A stretch of DNA of 64,000 nt from PNNG01 sp046291695. Lineage in GTDB: Bacteria > Bacteroidota > Bacteroidia > UBA7662. Below, piece by piece: positions 8,324 to 16,962 of the stretch; the first letter of the stretch is position 1; every line of letters starts with the position of its first letter. The position numbers were made by a program, and so were the translations under genes. The notes under the pieces were generated by a model. That model was given only the letters and a program-made list of their open reading frames with translations, was not told where the DNA came from and did not search any database. The stretch is from positions 1 through 64,000 of the forward strand of contig JBKBSO010000002.1 of NCBI GenBank assembly GCA_046291695.1, read 5' to 3'.

Positions 8324-8911
8324 CTATATGGTTTTAAGTATTTCGATTCCTTTGAGTAACTGATCAGCCAATTGGTTGGCTATTTCATGCGGACGCAGTT
8401 TGCCGTTAGGCTTGTACCAATCGTACAACCAGTTGAGCGACGAAAGCAAGCTCAGTACCAAGAGCTTTTCGTTGGGCACATGCAGCTGACCAGCAGCACT
8501 TCCTTCACGAATAATTTGGGTGAGGTAAGCTTCGTACTCATGACGCATGCTGATGAATATGCTCAGATCAGGCTCACTCAAATGTCGCCATTCGTGCAAA
8601 AAAACTGCTGAGGCATTAACATCGCTGGTTACCACCTCCACGTGCTTTTCGATAGCCAGGCGCAATTTGATAGGAGCCGGCAACTGCAAGCTATTCACCT
8701 GATCGCGGGCATGGAAAAAAGCCTCAGCCATACCAAAACACACCCGATGTAATAGCTCCTCTTTGGAGCGTACATGGCTATACAAGGAGGCGGCCTCAAT
8801 GCCAATGGCCGATGCCAAATCGCGCATAGAAGTGGCTGCATAACCCTTCTCCCGAAATAAAGCCGTGGCTTTTTCAGCAATCTGTGATTTTCGCTCTGAG
8901 ATAATTTCCAT
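8324..8911 (-). CDS. TetR/AcrR-family regulator of the paa operon
   Basis: A 195-residue repressor with an N-terminal helix-turn-helix (residues about 10-55: AEKATALFREKGYAATSMRD, then IGIEAASLYSHVRSKEELL) and an all-helical ligand-binding domain. It is the first gene of the paaABCD transcript. A palindrome CTAACGACTGTTAG sits between its -7 box and its start codon, so it very probably represses itself and the operon; the likely inducer by analogy with PaaR-type regulators is phenylacetyl-CoA, but the ligand is inferred. No sign of truncation. Confidence 0.9.
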   Translation of the reverse strand: MEIISERKSQIAEKATALFREKGYAATSMRDLASAIGIEAASLYSHVRSKEELLHRVCFGMAEAFFHARDQVNSLQLPAPIKLRLAIEKHVEVVTSDVNASAVFLHEWRHLSEPDLSIFISMRHEYEAYLTQIIREGSAAGQLHVPNEKLLVLSLLSSLNWLYDWYKPNGKLRPHEIANQLADQLLKGIEILKTI

Positions 8912-8921
8912 CCTTAACTAA

Positions 8922-8967
8922 CTAACAGTCGTTAGCAAAAATAGTTTTAATTAGGTTAACCACCAAA
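8922..8967 (-). promoter_or_regulatory. Promoter and operator of tetR-paaABCD
   Basis: On the minus strand a -33 TTTG (8967-8964), a 20-base spacer and a -7 TATTTTTG (8943-8936) match the Bacteroidota consensus TTTG-N19/20-TAnnTTTG. Directly after the -7 box comes CTAACGACTGTTAG (8935-8922), a palindrome with 5-bp arms that covers the expected transcription start. The start codon follows after 10 bases. This is the arrangement expected for TetR autorepression. Confidence 0.8.
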
Positions 8968-9067
8968 TTTTTGTCTTTCATCCCTTGCGGCAACAGCAAA
9001 GGCCTCAGCATTACATAAAAAAACCCACTTAATACGATAGCTTTTGTAATTTCGTTCGCTCTTAGCC

Positions 9068-10456
9068 ATGCGGTTGTATCCTGCCTTTCTGTTTTGCGTG
9101 TGTGTATGGGTGCTCACACTGAGTTCTTGTCGGGAAGACCGTTTCGAACCGAATGCTGATATTGAACTCCGTTTTGAAACGGACAGCCTGCTTTTTGATA
9201 CCGTATTCACTACTGTTGGCAGCATAACCAAACGCTTTAAAGTCTTTAACCCCACCAATCGAAACCTGCTGATAGATGAGGTCTTTTTGGGTGGCAGGAG
9301 GTTGAGCGGCAACTCGGCTTATCGACTCAACATCAATGGCATCGCCTCCAATGATGTAAAAGGCGTGGAGCTTTTGGCCAACGACAGTTTGTATATTTTT
9401 GTAGAAGTTACCATCGACCCCAACAGTGCCAATACCCCATTTATTGTGAGCGACTCGGTGGTATTCCGCTCCGGGAGTCGTTTGGGGAAAGTATATTTAG
9501 AAGCCTTTGGCCAGAATGCCATTTTTTACAACAGCCAGGTGCTGCCCTGTAATATGGTATGGACTGCCGACAAGCCCATTGTGGTGTATAATTCGGTACT
9601 CGTAGATTCTTTATGCAAACTCACAATAGAAGCCGGCACACGTATTTTTTTTAACAAAAACTCCTCGCTTTTTGTATTGGGCACGCTTGAAGTAAACGGT
9701 ACCGAAACCAATCCGGTAACTTTCAGGGGCGACCGGCTCGATCCGTTTTACCGCGATTTGGCCGGGGCTTGGAACGGCATTCACTTTTTGGTAGGCAGTG
9801 TTAACAACCTGATTAGCAATGCAGAACTTTTCAACGGCAATGTGGGTGTTCGGGCCGATTCGTTACCGGTGAGTGGCACTGCACCCAATGTAGTGCTAAA
9901 TAAGGTCATCATCGACAATTTTGCGATTGTAGGCCTGCTTGGCTTTACGGCACGCATCACGGCCGACAATACCATGGTAACGAATTGTGGCTTATACAAC
10001 TTTTTAGGTGATTTTGGAGGCGATTATCGCTTCAGACATTGTACGTTTGCCAATTTCAGCACGGGTTTCTCGCGTAGTTTTCCGCTGTTCGCTTTAAGTA
10101 ACCGTAACCTAAACAACCAAGCCAATGGCGCCAATCTCGAACTGCGCAACAGCATTGTATGGGGCACCCGGCAAGAAGAATTTGTGCTTGACACGGCCGG
10201 CACCGGAGGTTTCGATGCCCAATTAAGCCACAGCATTTTACGCACACAACGTAACCCATCGCCCGGTGGCAGTTTGATTTTTGAAAACCCACGGTTCCGG
10301 GAGCCTGCCGATAAGGATTTTCGCATCGATACATTGAGCCCTGCCTTTGGTGCCGGGCAAAACCTGGTGCCCCAATATCCACAGCTGGCAACCGACCTAT
10401 TTGGTCAGCAAAGAAGTATTACCCCAACATTGGGAGCTATCGAAAGAATTGAATAA
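9068..10456 (+). CDS. Lipoprotein with right-handed beta-helix domain
   Basis: The 462-residue protein has a lipoprotein signal (CVWVLTLSSC, Cys at 21) and is therefore likely attached to the inner face of the outer membrane or exposed on the surface. Residues about 25-160 form a beta-rich domain (FDTVFTTVGSITKRFKVFNP), followed by a parallel beta-helix-like region (residues about 180-400) with short repeats around inserted Asn and Gly, and a C-terminal PAFGAG...DLFGQQR motif typical of 'choice-of-anchor Q' beta-helix proteins. No catalytic residues of polysaccharide lyases can be picked out. It is divergent from the paa operon and sits 21 bases before the universal stress gene. Function unknown; binding of surface or matrix polymers is a guess. 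Confidence 0.8.
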   Translation: MRLYPAFLFCVCVWVLTLSSCREDRFEPNADIELRFETDSLLFDTVFTTVGSITKRFKVFNPTNRNLLIDEVFLGGRRLSGNSAYRLNINGIASNDVKGVELLANDSLYIFVEVTIDPNSANTPFIVSDSVVFRSGSRLGKVYLEAFGQNAIFYNSQVLPCNMVWTADKPIVVYNSVLVDSLCKLTIEAGTRIFFNKNSSLFVLGTLEVNGTETNPVTFRGDRLDPFYRDLAGAWNGIHFLVGSVNNLISNAELFNGNVGVRADSLPVSGTAPNVVLNKVIIDNFAIVGLLGFTARITADNTMVTNCGLYNFLGDFGGDYRFRHCTFANFSTGFSRSFPLFALSNRNLNNQANGANLELRNSIVWGTRQEEFVLDTAGTGGFDAQLSHSILRTQRNPSPGGSLIFENPRFREPADKDFRIDTLSPAFGAGQNLVPQYPQLATDLFGQQRSITPTLGAIERIE

Positions 10457-10477
10457 ATTTCCACCTAAAACCATACT

Positions 10478-11341
10478 ATGATAACAAGCGAAGAAAACCT
10501 CATTTTGGTGCCTTACGATTTTACCGCACCGTCCGATTGTGCCTTATTGCACGCCATCAGCATTGCCAGAGCGGCCAAAGACCGCATCATGCTCTTGCAT
10601 GTGGTGAATAGCGATAGCAAATCGTTCATGAAAAAGGAGCGTTTTAGCATCAAAGACCTCAACGACAAACTGAGCATACTCGCCAACGACATACAGACCA
10701 AAACCGGTCTATCGGCCACATATGAAATGGAAGAAGGCAGCATCTTTTCGACCATAGCCGATTACGCCAAAAAAACCAAGGCACGCCTGATTGTGATGGG
10801 CACGAGCGGCGTGGTAGGCATGCAGCACCTCACGGGAGCACATGTACTCAAAATTGCAGAAAGTAGTCCGGCCCCCGACATTATTGTACAGCAGCGACCC
10901 ATTGGCGAAGATGGCTATAAAACCATTGTAATGCCGCTCGACAGTACCAAAGAAAGCAAGCAGAAAACCTCGCAGGCGGCCGCCATTGCCCGACTCTTTG
11001 GCAGTGAAATTCATTTGTTTACGGCTACCGAATCCGATGAATTTTTAGCCAAGGCGGTAGCAACTAACGTAGCTTTTGCAGAAAAAACTTTTAAAACGCA
11101 CAACATCCGATATAAAATCAGCAAAGAGAATCCAAAAGGCAAGAGCTATGTAAAGCAAATTCTGGCCTATGCTGATGAGGTAAATGCCGACTTGCTCATT
11201 ATCATGACCGGTGAAGATCGCGGCTTGCTCGACATCATTACGGGCTCTGACGAGGAAAACATTGTAAACAACAAATCTCAGATTCCGGTGATGTGTGTTG
11301 ACCCCATGAACGCCCAATATGGCAGCGTATTCAGTTATTGA
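10478..11341 (+). CDS. Universal stress protein with two Usp domains
   Basis: The 287-residue protein contains two UspA folds in tandem (about residues 6-145 and 147-285). The first has ILVPYDFTAPSDCALLHA, LLHVV and RLIVMGTSGVVGMQHLTG, a degenerate form of the ATP-binding G-2x-G-9x-G-S/T motif; the second has TIVMPLDSTKESKQKT and ADLLIIMTGEDRGLLDII, which has lost that motif. Such proteins act in the cytoplasm in stress adaptation. The gene follows the beta-helix lipoprotein closely and may share its transcript. Confidence 0.92.
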   Translation: MITSEENLILVPYDFTAPSDCALLHAISIARAAKDRIMLLHVVNSDSKSFMKKERFSIKDLNDKLSILANDIQTKTGLSATYEMEEGSIFSTIADYAKKTKARLIVMGTSGVVGMQHLTGAHVLKIAESSPAPDIIVQQRPIGEDGYKTIVMPLDSTKESKQKTSQAAAIARLFGSEIHLFTATESDEFLAKAVATNVAFAEKTFKTHNIRYKISKENPKGKSYVKQILAYADEVNADLLIIMTGEDRGLLDIITGSDEENIVNNKSQIPVMCVDPMNAQYGSVFSY

Positions 11342-11459
11342 TTCGCGCACTGCTTGTGCAGGCATAACCAGGGCTTTGACTTGACTAAAGCCTTTAGAAG
11401 TGCTTACACATTTTAAATGAGCAGCTCAGGATTGAACCCGGCATTGCCACAATATTCCT

Positions 11460-11467
11460 TATTTTTG
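11460..11467 (+). promoter_or_regulatory. Putative -7 box TATTTTTG
   Basis: Exact TAnnTTTG match 19 bases before the start of the HAD hydrolase gene. The upstream TTG elements are not at the best spacing, so this is a moderate prediction. Confidence 0.4.
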
Positions 11468-11486
11468 CAGCCAAATTGATAAAGGC

Positions 11487-11954
11487 ATGATGATTAGTGA
11501 AAAGTCGAAAGTAATAGCCATTGATTTTGATGGCACCATTGTGGAACATGCTTATCCAAAAATTGGTGAAGAGATGATGTTTGCCTTTGCTACCCTTCGT
11601 CGGTTGCAGGAAAAAGGCCATAAGTTATTGCTTTGGACCATCAGAGAAGGGGAGCTTTTGCATGAAGCTGTGGCTTATTGTAAGGCCAATGGGGTAGAAT
11701 TTTATGCCGTTAACCGCAATTATCCCGAAGAAGAGTTTGAATTTGGGGTAAGCCCGCGTAAGCTCAATGCTGATATTTTTATTGATGATCGCAATGTAGG
11801 CGGCTTCAGGGGCTGGGGTGAAATTTACCAGATGCTGCATCCCGATGATGGTGACTTTAAGCACAATGTGCTGAATAAAGCGGCACATTACAACTATAAA
11901 ACCGGAAAAAAGCGAAAGAAAAAGGGCTTTTTCCAAAGACTATTGGGCAAGTGA
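11487..11954 (+). CDS. HAD-superfamily hydrolase, BT0820-like
   Basis: A small HAD phosphatase of 155 residues. VIAIDFDGTIVEHAYPKIG near residues 10-28 is motif I with the nucleophile and acid/base Asp pair; LLLWTIREG near 49 is motif II; IFIDDRNVGG near 96-105 is motif IV. There is no cap domain, as in the BT0820-like group. The C-terminus ends in a lysine-rich tail (GKKRKKKGFF). The substrate is unknown. Its stop overlaps the GTG start of the methionine aminopeptidase gene (GTGA), so the two are co-translated. An alternative start at the second codon (also ATG) cannot be excluded. Confidence 0.85.
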   Translation: MMISEKSKVIAIDFDGTIVEHAYPKIGEEMMFAFATLRRLQEKGHKLLLWTIREGELLHEAVAYCKANGVEFYAVNRNYPEEEFEFGVSPRKLNADIFIDDRNVGGFRGWGEIYQMLHPDDGDFKHNVLNKAAHYNYKTGKKRKKKGFFQRLLGK

Positions 11955-12733
11955 TACATTATAAAAGCAGAGAAGAAATTGAGTTAATGCGCGAAGCTGC
12001 GCAGTTGGTGAGCCGTACATTGGGCATTGTAGCTGCTGAAATTCGCCCGGGGGTGAGCCCACTTCAGCTTGATAAATTGGCCGAAACCTTTATACGCGAT
12101 TCAGGTGGTGAACCCGCTTTTTTGGGGCTATATGGCTTCCCTAATACGCTATGCATGTCGAAAAACGAGCAAGTTGTACACGGAATACCCGACAATACAC
12201 CCCTTGAAGCGGGCGACATTATAAGTGTTGACTGCGGGGCCAAACTTCACGGCTTTTATGGCGACCATGCCTACACTTTTGGAATCGGTGAAATTGCACC
12301 CGCTACCCGGAAATTACTGGATGTTACCCTCGAATGTTTGTATCTGGGCATTGAACAGGCTGTGGTAGGTAACCGCATAGGTGATATTGGCTATGCCATT
12401 CAGCAACATGCTCAGAAAAATGGATTTGGCGTGGTAAGGGAGCTGGTAGGTCATGGACTTGGTCGTAAGCTGCACGAAAAACCTGAAGTACCCAATTACG
12501 GTAAGCGGGGTTCAGGGCCACGCATACAAGAAGGTTTGGTTATTGCCATTGAGCCCATGATTAATATGGGCGTAAAAGACATCCGTCAATTACCCGATGG
12601 CTGGACGATTATCACTGCCGACAAAAAACCTTCGGCACATTTTGAGCACGACGTGGCTATAATAGATGGAAAAGCCGAAATTTTGTCGACCTTTAAATAC
12701 GTTGAAGAAGCCTTAGCTAAACAAACTGCATAA
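11951..12733 (+). CDS. map: Type I methionine aminopeptidase
   Basis: Removes the initiator Met from nascent proteins with a two-metal active site. The 260-residue protein has the pita-bread fold ligands: VDCGAKLHGFYGDHAYTF (two Asp), GHGLGRKLHEKP (His), IEPMIN (Glu) and EHDVAI (Glu). It starts with GTG at 11951, overlapping the HAD stop by 4 bases, and is followed 3 bases later by yebC, so the three form an operon. Confidence 0.95.
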   Translation: MIHYKSREEIELMREAAQLVSRTLGIVAAEIRPGVSPLQLDKLAETFIRDSGGEPAFLGLYGFPNTLCMSKNEQVVHGIPDNTPLEAGDIISVDCGAKLHGFYGDHAYTFGIGEIAPATRKLLDVTLECLYLGIEQAVVGNRIGDIGYAIQQHAQKNGFGVVRELVGHGLGRKLHEKPEVPNYGKRGSGPRIQEGLVIAIEPMINMGVKDIRQLPDGWTIITADKKPSAHFEHDVAIIDGKAEILSTFKYVEEALAKQTA

Positions 12734-12736
12734 TAT

Positions 12737-13444
12737 ATGGGACGCGCATTTGAATATCGTAAAGCCAGAAAATTTGCTCGTTGGGACAAGATGTCTCGCA
12801 TTTTTCCCCGCATTGGTAAAGAAATCACCATGGCCGTAAAGGCAGGTGGCCCCGATCCGGAAACCAATCCGCGTTTGCGGGTAGCCATGCAGAACGCCAA
12901 AGGCGCCAATATGCCCAAAGACCGGGTTGAGGCGGCCATCAAGCGGGCTACCAGCAAAGATGAAAAAGACTATGAAGAAGTAGTTTACGAAGGTTATGGC
13001 CCACATGGGGTTGCCGTAGTAGTAGAGACGGCTACCGATAATCCTACACGAACAGTGGCCAATGTTCGTCATTTATTCAATAAATACGGTGGCTCTTTAG
13101 GTACTTCAGGCTCGCTAAGCTTTATGTTCGACCGCAAAGGGATATTCCGTCTGCAGGCCGAAGGATTGAACCTCGAAGACTTGGAACTGGAACTTATTGA
13201 TGCCGGGGCCGAAGACATTCAGGAAGACGAGGGTGAAATCATTGTAACTGCTGCTTTTGCCGATTTTGGTGCCATGCAAAGAGCTCTTGAAAAACTAGGG
13301 GTTAATGTAATTAGCTCGCAACTGCAGCGCATTCCTGCCAGCTATGCCGAAATCAACGAACAACAAGAAGAAGAGGTAATGAAGCTCATTGACTTCCTCG
13401 AAGAAGATGAAGACGTGCAAAACGTATTTTATAATTTGCCGTAA
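12737..13444 (+). CDS. YebC/PmpR family protein
   Basis: A 235-residue YebC/TACO1-type protein. The N-terminal region MGRAFEYRKARKFARWDKMS, KEITMAVKAGGPDPETNPRL and AKGANMPKDRVEAAIKR is diagnostic, and GPHGVAVVVETATDNPTRTV lies in the second domain. Members are described as DNA-binding regulators, and more recently as factors that help translation of proline-rich sequences; which applies here is not shown. Last gene of the HAD-map-yebC run. Confidence 0.95.
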   Translation: MGRAFEYRKARKFARWDKMSRIFPRIGKEITMAVKAGGPDPETNPRLRVAMQNAKGANMPKDRVEAAIKRATSKDEKDYEEVVYEGYGPHGVAVVVETATDNPTRTVANVRHLFNKYGGSLGTSGSLSFMFDRKGIFRLQAEGLNLEDLELELIDAGAEDIQEDEGEIIVTAAFADFGAMQRALEKLGVNVISSQLQRIPASYAEINEQQEEEVMKLIDFLEEDEDVQNVFYNLP

Positions 13445-14048
13445 ACCGTCAAACTGTCTAAAAACCCATCAAACTTGAAAATAAGCTGCATATTTGGCCC
13501 GAAATGCCACATTTTTCTCGTTAAATCGAGGTTTTGAGACAAACTGCCGTATCTTATTGTTTACCGAAGGCTGCTTGAGCATCAAGCAGCTTTCCCGACT
13601 TGTACTTTTTAGTGCGGTTTAGCTACTTATTGGATGTTAAGTCTAACTTACCGCATAATAGGCAGCTTTCCTGATGCGATCCCATGCAGGGCTGGTGAAA
13701 TCGCCTCTATGATTTAGCACAATTAAAACAGCGCTGAAGGTGCAAAATAGGCTAACGCTCATGATGCGCAAAGCGATTGTACCATTTCGAGCACGATTCC
13801 AATTGCGGTTTCGTGAAGGTATTGCGCCCTTTCAGGGCTTTTCACGAGTTCGTTCATACCGCCAGCGAGCGGCACCATGGATGACGTCATACTCCAATTT
13901 TGAATCTTGATTAGCGATGGGCCCTAGCCCGAGCGATGAATTTTGAATTTCAAATTCACTCAAATGGCCATTTTTTAATCTAGCTTACAAACGGGCGAAC
14001 AAGTCAGGAGCAGCTTTTTTGCTGTATAGGGTATCTTCGAGCTTAAAC
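13445..14048. repeat. Gene-free gap with relic intergenic repeat, copy 1
   Basis: No gene is supported here. A 9-bp stem hairpin (GCTGCTTGA and its complement, 13570-13590) may end yebC transcription but lacks a T-run. From about 13726 to 14012 runs a degenerate element also found at 58558-58930: both have AGCGCTGAAGGTGC, an ATAGGCTAnCGCTCATGAT stretch, TTTCGAGCACGATTC, and an end ...GGGCGnACAAGTCAG. Inside lies the hairpin GCCCTTTCAGGGC (13824-13840 region) set between TCGTGAA and TTCACGA arms. Such repeats are frequent in Bacteroidota genomes. Confidence 0.75.
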
Positions 14049-14864
14049 CTACTTAGAGGAAGCTATATGAAGCGACTGCTGTTGGCCGTGTAAAAAACCA
14101 ATGGCCAATTCGTTAAAGCGGGCCGCTTGTTCGATGGTTACAACATGTCCGCATTGTTCAATCACTTCGAGGCTAGCCGTGCGGGTACGAGATACCATTT
14201 CGGATACTGTTGGCAGGAACATATGGTCTTGACGTCCCATCACATACAGGGCCGGAATGTCGGGTAATTTGCTTTCGAAGCGGCGCAGCAAAGGCGTTAG
14301 CTGTCCGGTAAGTTTATACCAACGAAGAAACTCTTTGCGGGCAATTTGTTGTGCCTGCCGAATAAAAAAGTTACGAGCTTCGGCATGGTTGGCCCGAGGC
14401 ATGATGACAAAGGCAAAAAGCTTATAGAGCCACATAAAGGGCACTACATTTTTAAACACCCTACCTAACCATACAAAAAACTTACCCCTGAAATCGAGGC
14501 GTGAAATGGCCCCAGCCATTACCATACTGGCCACCCGATTGGGAGCTGTTTCGGCCAATTGGCGGATGATGATGGTGCCCAACGAAACCCCCACAAAATG
14601 GGCTTTGGCTATGTTGAGGTGATCGAGTACTTCAATCACATCCCGTGCAATGGCTTCGAAACTGTATTTGCGCATTTCGGCGGCCATATTTGTCGATTTG
14701 CCGTGCCCCCTCAAATCGAGCAGCAACAGATTAAAATGCGAGCTAAAAGCCTTCACTTGCTTAAACCATATGGAAGAATTGCCGCCTGCCCCATGGATAA
14801 ATACTACCCAAGGCGCGGTTTCTGATCGGTTATGCGTTTTAAAATGTAACATGCCTAGTCTCAA
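14049..14864 (-). CDS. Alpha/beta hydrolase
   Basis: A 271-residue alpha/beta-fold hydrolase. FIHGAGGNSSIWFKQ near residue 22 gives the oxyanion hole, LDLRGHGKS follows, GVSLGT near 93 contains the nucleophile Ser, GRQDH near 222 the Asp and CGHVVTIEQ near 248 the His. No signal peptide is seen, so it should be cytoplasmic. Substrate unknown; small esters or lactones are typical. It is on the minus strand directly before (in transcription after) the YwqK lipoprotein gene, with a 22-bp gap. Confidence 0.88.
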   Translation of the reverse strand: MRLGMLHFKTHNRSETAPWVVFIHGAGGNSSIWFKQVKAFSSHFNLLLLDLRGHGKSTNMAAEMRKYSFEAIARDVIEVLDHLNIAKAHFVGVSLGTIIIRQLAETAPNRVASMVMAGAISRLDFRGKFFVWLGRVFKNVVPFMWLYKLFAFVIMPRANHAEARNFFIRQAQQIARKEFLRWYKLTGQLTPLLRRFESKLPDIPALYVMGRQDHMFLPTVSEMVSRTRTASLEVIEQCGHVVTIEQAARFNELAIGFLHGQQQSLHIASSK

Positions 14865-14886
14865 AACCCCCTAACAAGCCAAATGT

Positions 14887-15573
14887 TTATGGCTGATAAG
14901 TGGTGCGTAAAATTTGCGGGTTTTTCATATTCGACCTGCGAACTGCAATGATATGCAAGCTTTCGTTATTGAGGCTTACGGTAGCCACGCCATCGTAGGT
15001 ATCTAAGGCGATGTGTTTTTCGGTGTTTAAGGGCTCATCATTGGCCATTTCGCCCCGGTAAAACTGCACATTACGTGCCCCGTTGCTCAGCCTGATTTTT
15101 ACGGTTCCGCGGCCACTCACTTCTATGGTGGGCTGCTTTATTTCCTTGCCATTTTGTTGGTATTCCACCAAACCGGGCAAAGCTTCGCCTTCCTTCCAGC
15201 GGAGTACGGCCATCAATTCGCCGGTATTGTAAAATTTCTTCTCCAGGCCATGCTTCTTATTACCCACAAATTGTGCCTCCTGGTACAAAATGCCATCTTG
15301 ATAATACCATTGGCTGAGACCTTCTTTTTGGTCGTTTTTATACTCAATGGCGGCTGCCAGATTGCCATTTTCATAATACTCTTTGGCCAGTCCATGGCGC
15401 TTGCCTTCTTTTACTGGAACTTCGTTGCGCAGTTTACCGTTTTCGTAAAAGTTACGAGAAACCCCTTCTACCAACTTTCCGCTTTCATCAATTACCTGAT
15501 TGCTTTCTTCAGCACTTTCGGCACACGACAGCAGCATAATCATACCCAAAAAAAGCATCCAAACTTTATTCAT
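14887..15573 (-). CDS. YwqK-like MORN-2 repeat lipoprotein
   Basis: The 228-residue protein has a lipoprotein signal (MIMLLSC, Cys at 17) and then about four MORN-2 repeats of the form YYENGNLxxxxxYKNDQKEGLSQWYYQDG (residues about 40-135). A C-terminal beta domain follows. The family is annotated as YwqK antitoxin by similarity to a Bacillus protein, but in Bacteroidota most members are lone lipoproteins of unknown function; no toxin gene is next to it. Confidence 0.82.
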   Translation of the reverse strand: MNKVWMLFLGMIMLLSCAESAEESNQVIDESGKLVEGVSRNFYENGKLRNEVPVKEGKRHGLAKEYYENGNLAAAIEYKNDQKEGLSQWYYQDGILYQEAQFVGNKKHGLEKKFYNTGELMAVLRWKEGEALPGLVEYQQNGKEIKQPTIEVSGRGTVKIRLSNGARNVQFYRGEMANDEPLNTEKHIALDTYDGVATVSLNNESLHIIAVRRSNMKNPQILRTTYQP

Positions 15574-15603
15574 AACCTATGGCTTTTAGCTAAAAACAGC
15601 AAC

Positions 15604-16950
15604 CTACTTCCACCTCAAGAGGTTTTCACAAGAAGCATATTCTTCGTCAATTTTGATAAAAGTACGGGTTTTTGCCTTCATAAACCACTCTTGCATGCGC
15701 TCAAGCCGTTTCATATTGTGAGCTGCCGATTGTATACGGGCATAATCGTCGTTCAAATTGGCCTGGTGTGGTTTGGTTCGGCTCTTTAGGTAAAACACCC
15801 TAAAACCCCGGGTACCATCGGGCGCCGAATACGGCTGTGGGTCACTCAATTGCCCCACCTGCAATTTGTCAATGGCAAAATATACGTCTGGTGTAAGCTG
15901 ATCGATGGTAAAGCTGTTGGTACCACTGTTGTCGTTCATCAGCATACCACCATTACTTTTGCTCTCGTCGTCTTGCGAATGCTTACGTACCGCATCAATA
16001 AATAACAGCCGACCCTCAGCCACCTCAGAACGAATAGAATCGAGCTTACGACGGGCCGATTCGAGTTCTCTATTGCCCACCGGTGGCTTGATGAGGATGT
16101 GTCGACAATGTACACGGTCGCCACGGCGCTCCACCAACTGCAAAATATGGTACCCAAACTTGGTGCGTACCACCGGCGATACCTCTCCCGGCTTCAGCTT
16201 AAACGCTACGGCTTCAAACTCGGGCACCATTTCTCCCCGTCCAAAAAAGCCCAACGAGCCGCCCTCCTTGGCCGATCCCGGATCTTCGGAATACAAAATG
16301 GCAAGGGTCGAAAAGCTTTCTCCCTTCAAAATACGACCCCGGATATCGTTTAGTTTCTCGGTTGTAAATTCCCGCTGCACAGGCCCTACTTCCGGAAACA
16401 TCACAATTTGGCCAATTTCAACTTCCGCATCAAAATAGGGTATGCTGTCGGGCGGAACCTTGGCAAAATAATTTTGTACCTCACGCGGCGATATGGTCAC
16501 ATTCTCGGTAATCCGCTCCTGCATTTTTTGCGCCAACAGCATCTCCCTTACCTGCGGCCTGAATTCCTCACGAATTTCAACCATCGACTTGCCGTAAAAC
16601 TCTTCCAGCTTCTCGCGCGTGCCCACCATCGAAATAAAATAGCGCATACGTCGCTCAATCTGTCCATCTACCTCCTCATCGCTTACTTCTACCGAATCGA
16701 TTTCGGCCTGACGCAACATAAGCTTGGTTGTAAGCAGCTGATCTACAATGATACAGCGCATGTCCGGATCTTCATCGTTACCTTGCGCCAGCCAACTGGC
16801 ATATTCCGCCTCTACCTCCGACTTCAAAATAATCTTGTCGCCAACCACCGCAACCAATCCATCAATCATGCTCGTTTTGGCAGGTTGGGCTTCGAGTAAC
16901 AAGGGCGAAAGCCACAGTATGATTCCCGTAAAAATGTGTTTCAACTTCAT
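15604..16950 (-). CDS. SurA-like peptidyl-prolyl isomerase, two parvulin domains
   Basis: A periplasmic chaperone for outer membrane proteins. The 448-residue protein has a signal peptide (residues 1-21, LLLEAQ), a SurA N-terminal helical domain (VVGDKIILKSEVEAEY...), and two parvulin (PpiC) domains: the first near 175-280 (LYSEDPGSAKEGGSLGFFGRGEMVPEFE) is well conserved; the second near 283-390 (CRHILIKPP, NGGMLM) is more divergent. Last gene of a three-gene chaperone cluster, 12 bases after the middle gene. Confidence 0.92.
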   Translation of the reverse strand: MKLKHIFTGIILWLSPLLLEAQPAKTSMIDGLVAVVGDKIILKSEVEAEYASWLAQGNDEDPDMRCIIVDQLLTTKLMLRQAEIDSVEVSDEEVDGQIERRMRYFISMVGTREKLEEFYGKSMVEIREEFRPQVREMLLAQKMQERITENVTISPREVQNYFAKVPPDSIPYFDAEVEIGQIVMFPEVGPVQREFTTEKLNDIRGRILKGESFSTLAILYSEDPGSAKEGGSLGFFGRGEMVPEFEAVAFKLKPGEVSPVVRTKFGYHILQLVERRGDRVHCRHILIKPPVGNRELESARRKLDSIRSEVAEGRLLFIDAVRKHSQDDESKSNGGMLMNDNSGTNSFTIDQLTPDVYFAIDKLQVGQLSDPQPYSAPDGTRGFRVFYLKSRTKPHQANLNDDYARIQSAAHNMKRLERMQEWFMKAKTRTFIKIDEEYASCENLLRWK

Positions 16951-16962
16951 AAATCAACCTGA

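Noticed and set aside
14887..15573. Toxin-antitoxin locus (YwqK 'antitoxin')
   Set aside because: Only the MORN-2 lipoprotein is present; the neighbour is an alpha/beta hydrolase, and no small toxin gene is seen.
16408..16899. Long plus-strand frame opposite the SurA-like gene
   Set aside because: It is antisense to a well-conserved coding region and has no recognisable motif.
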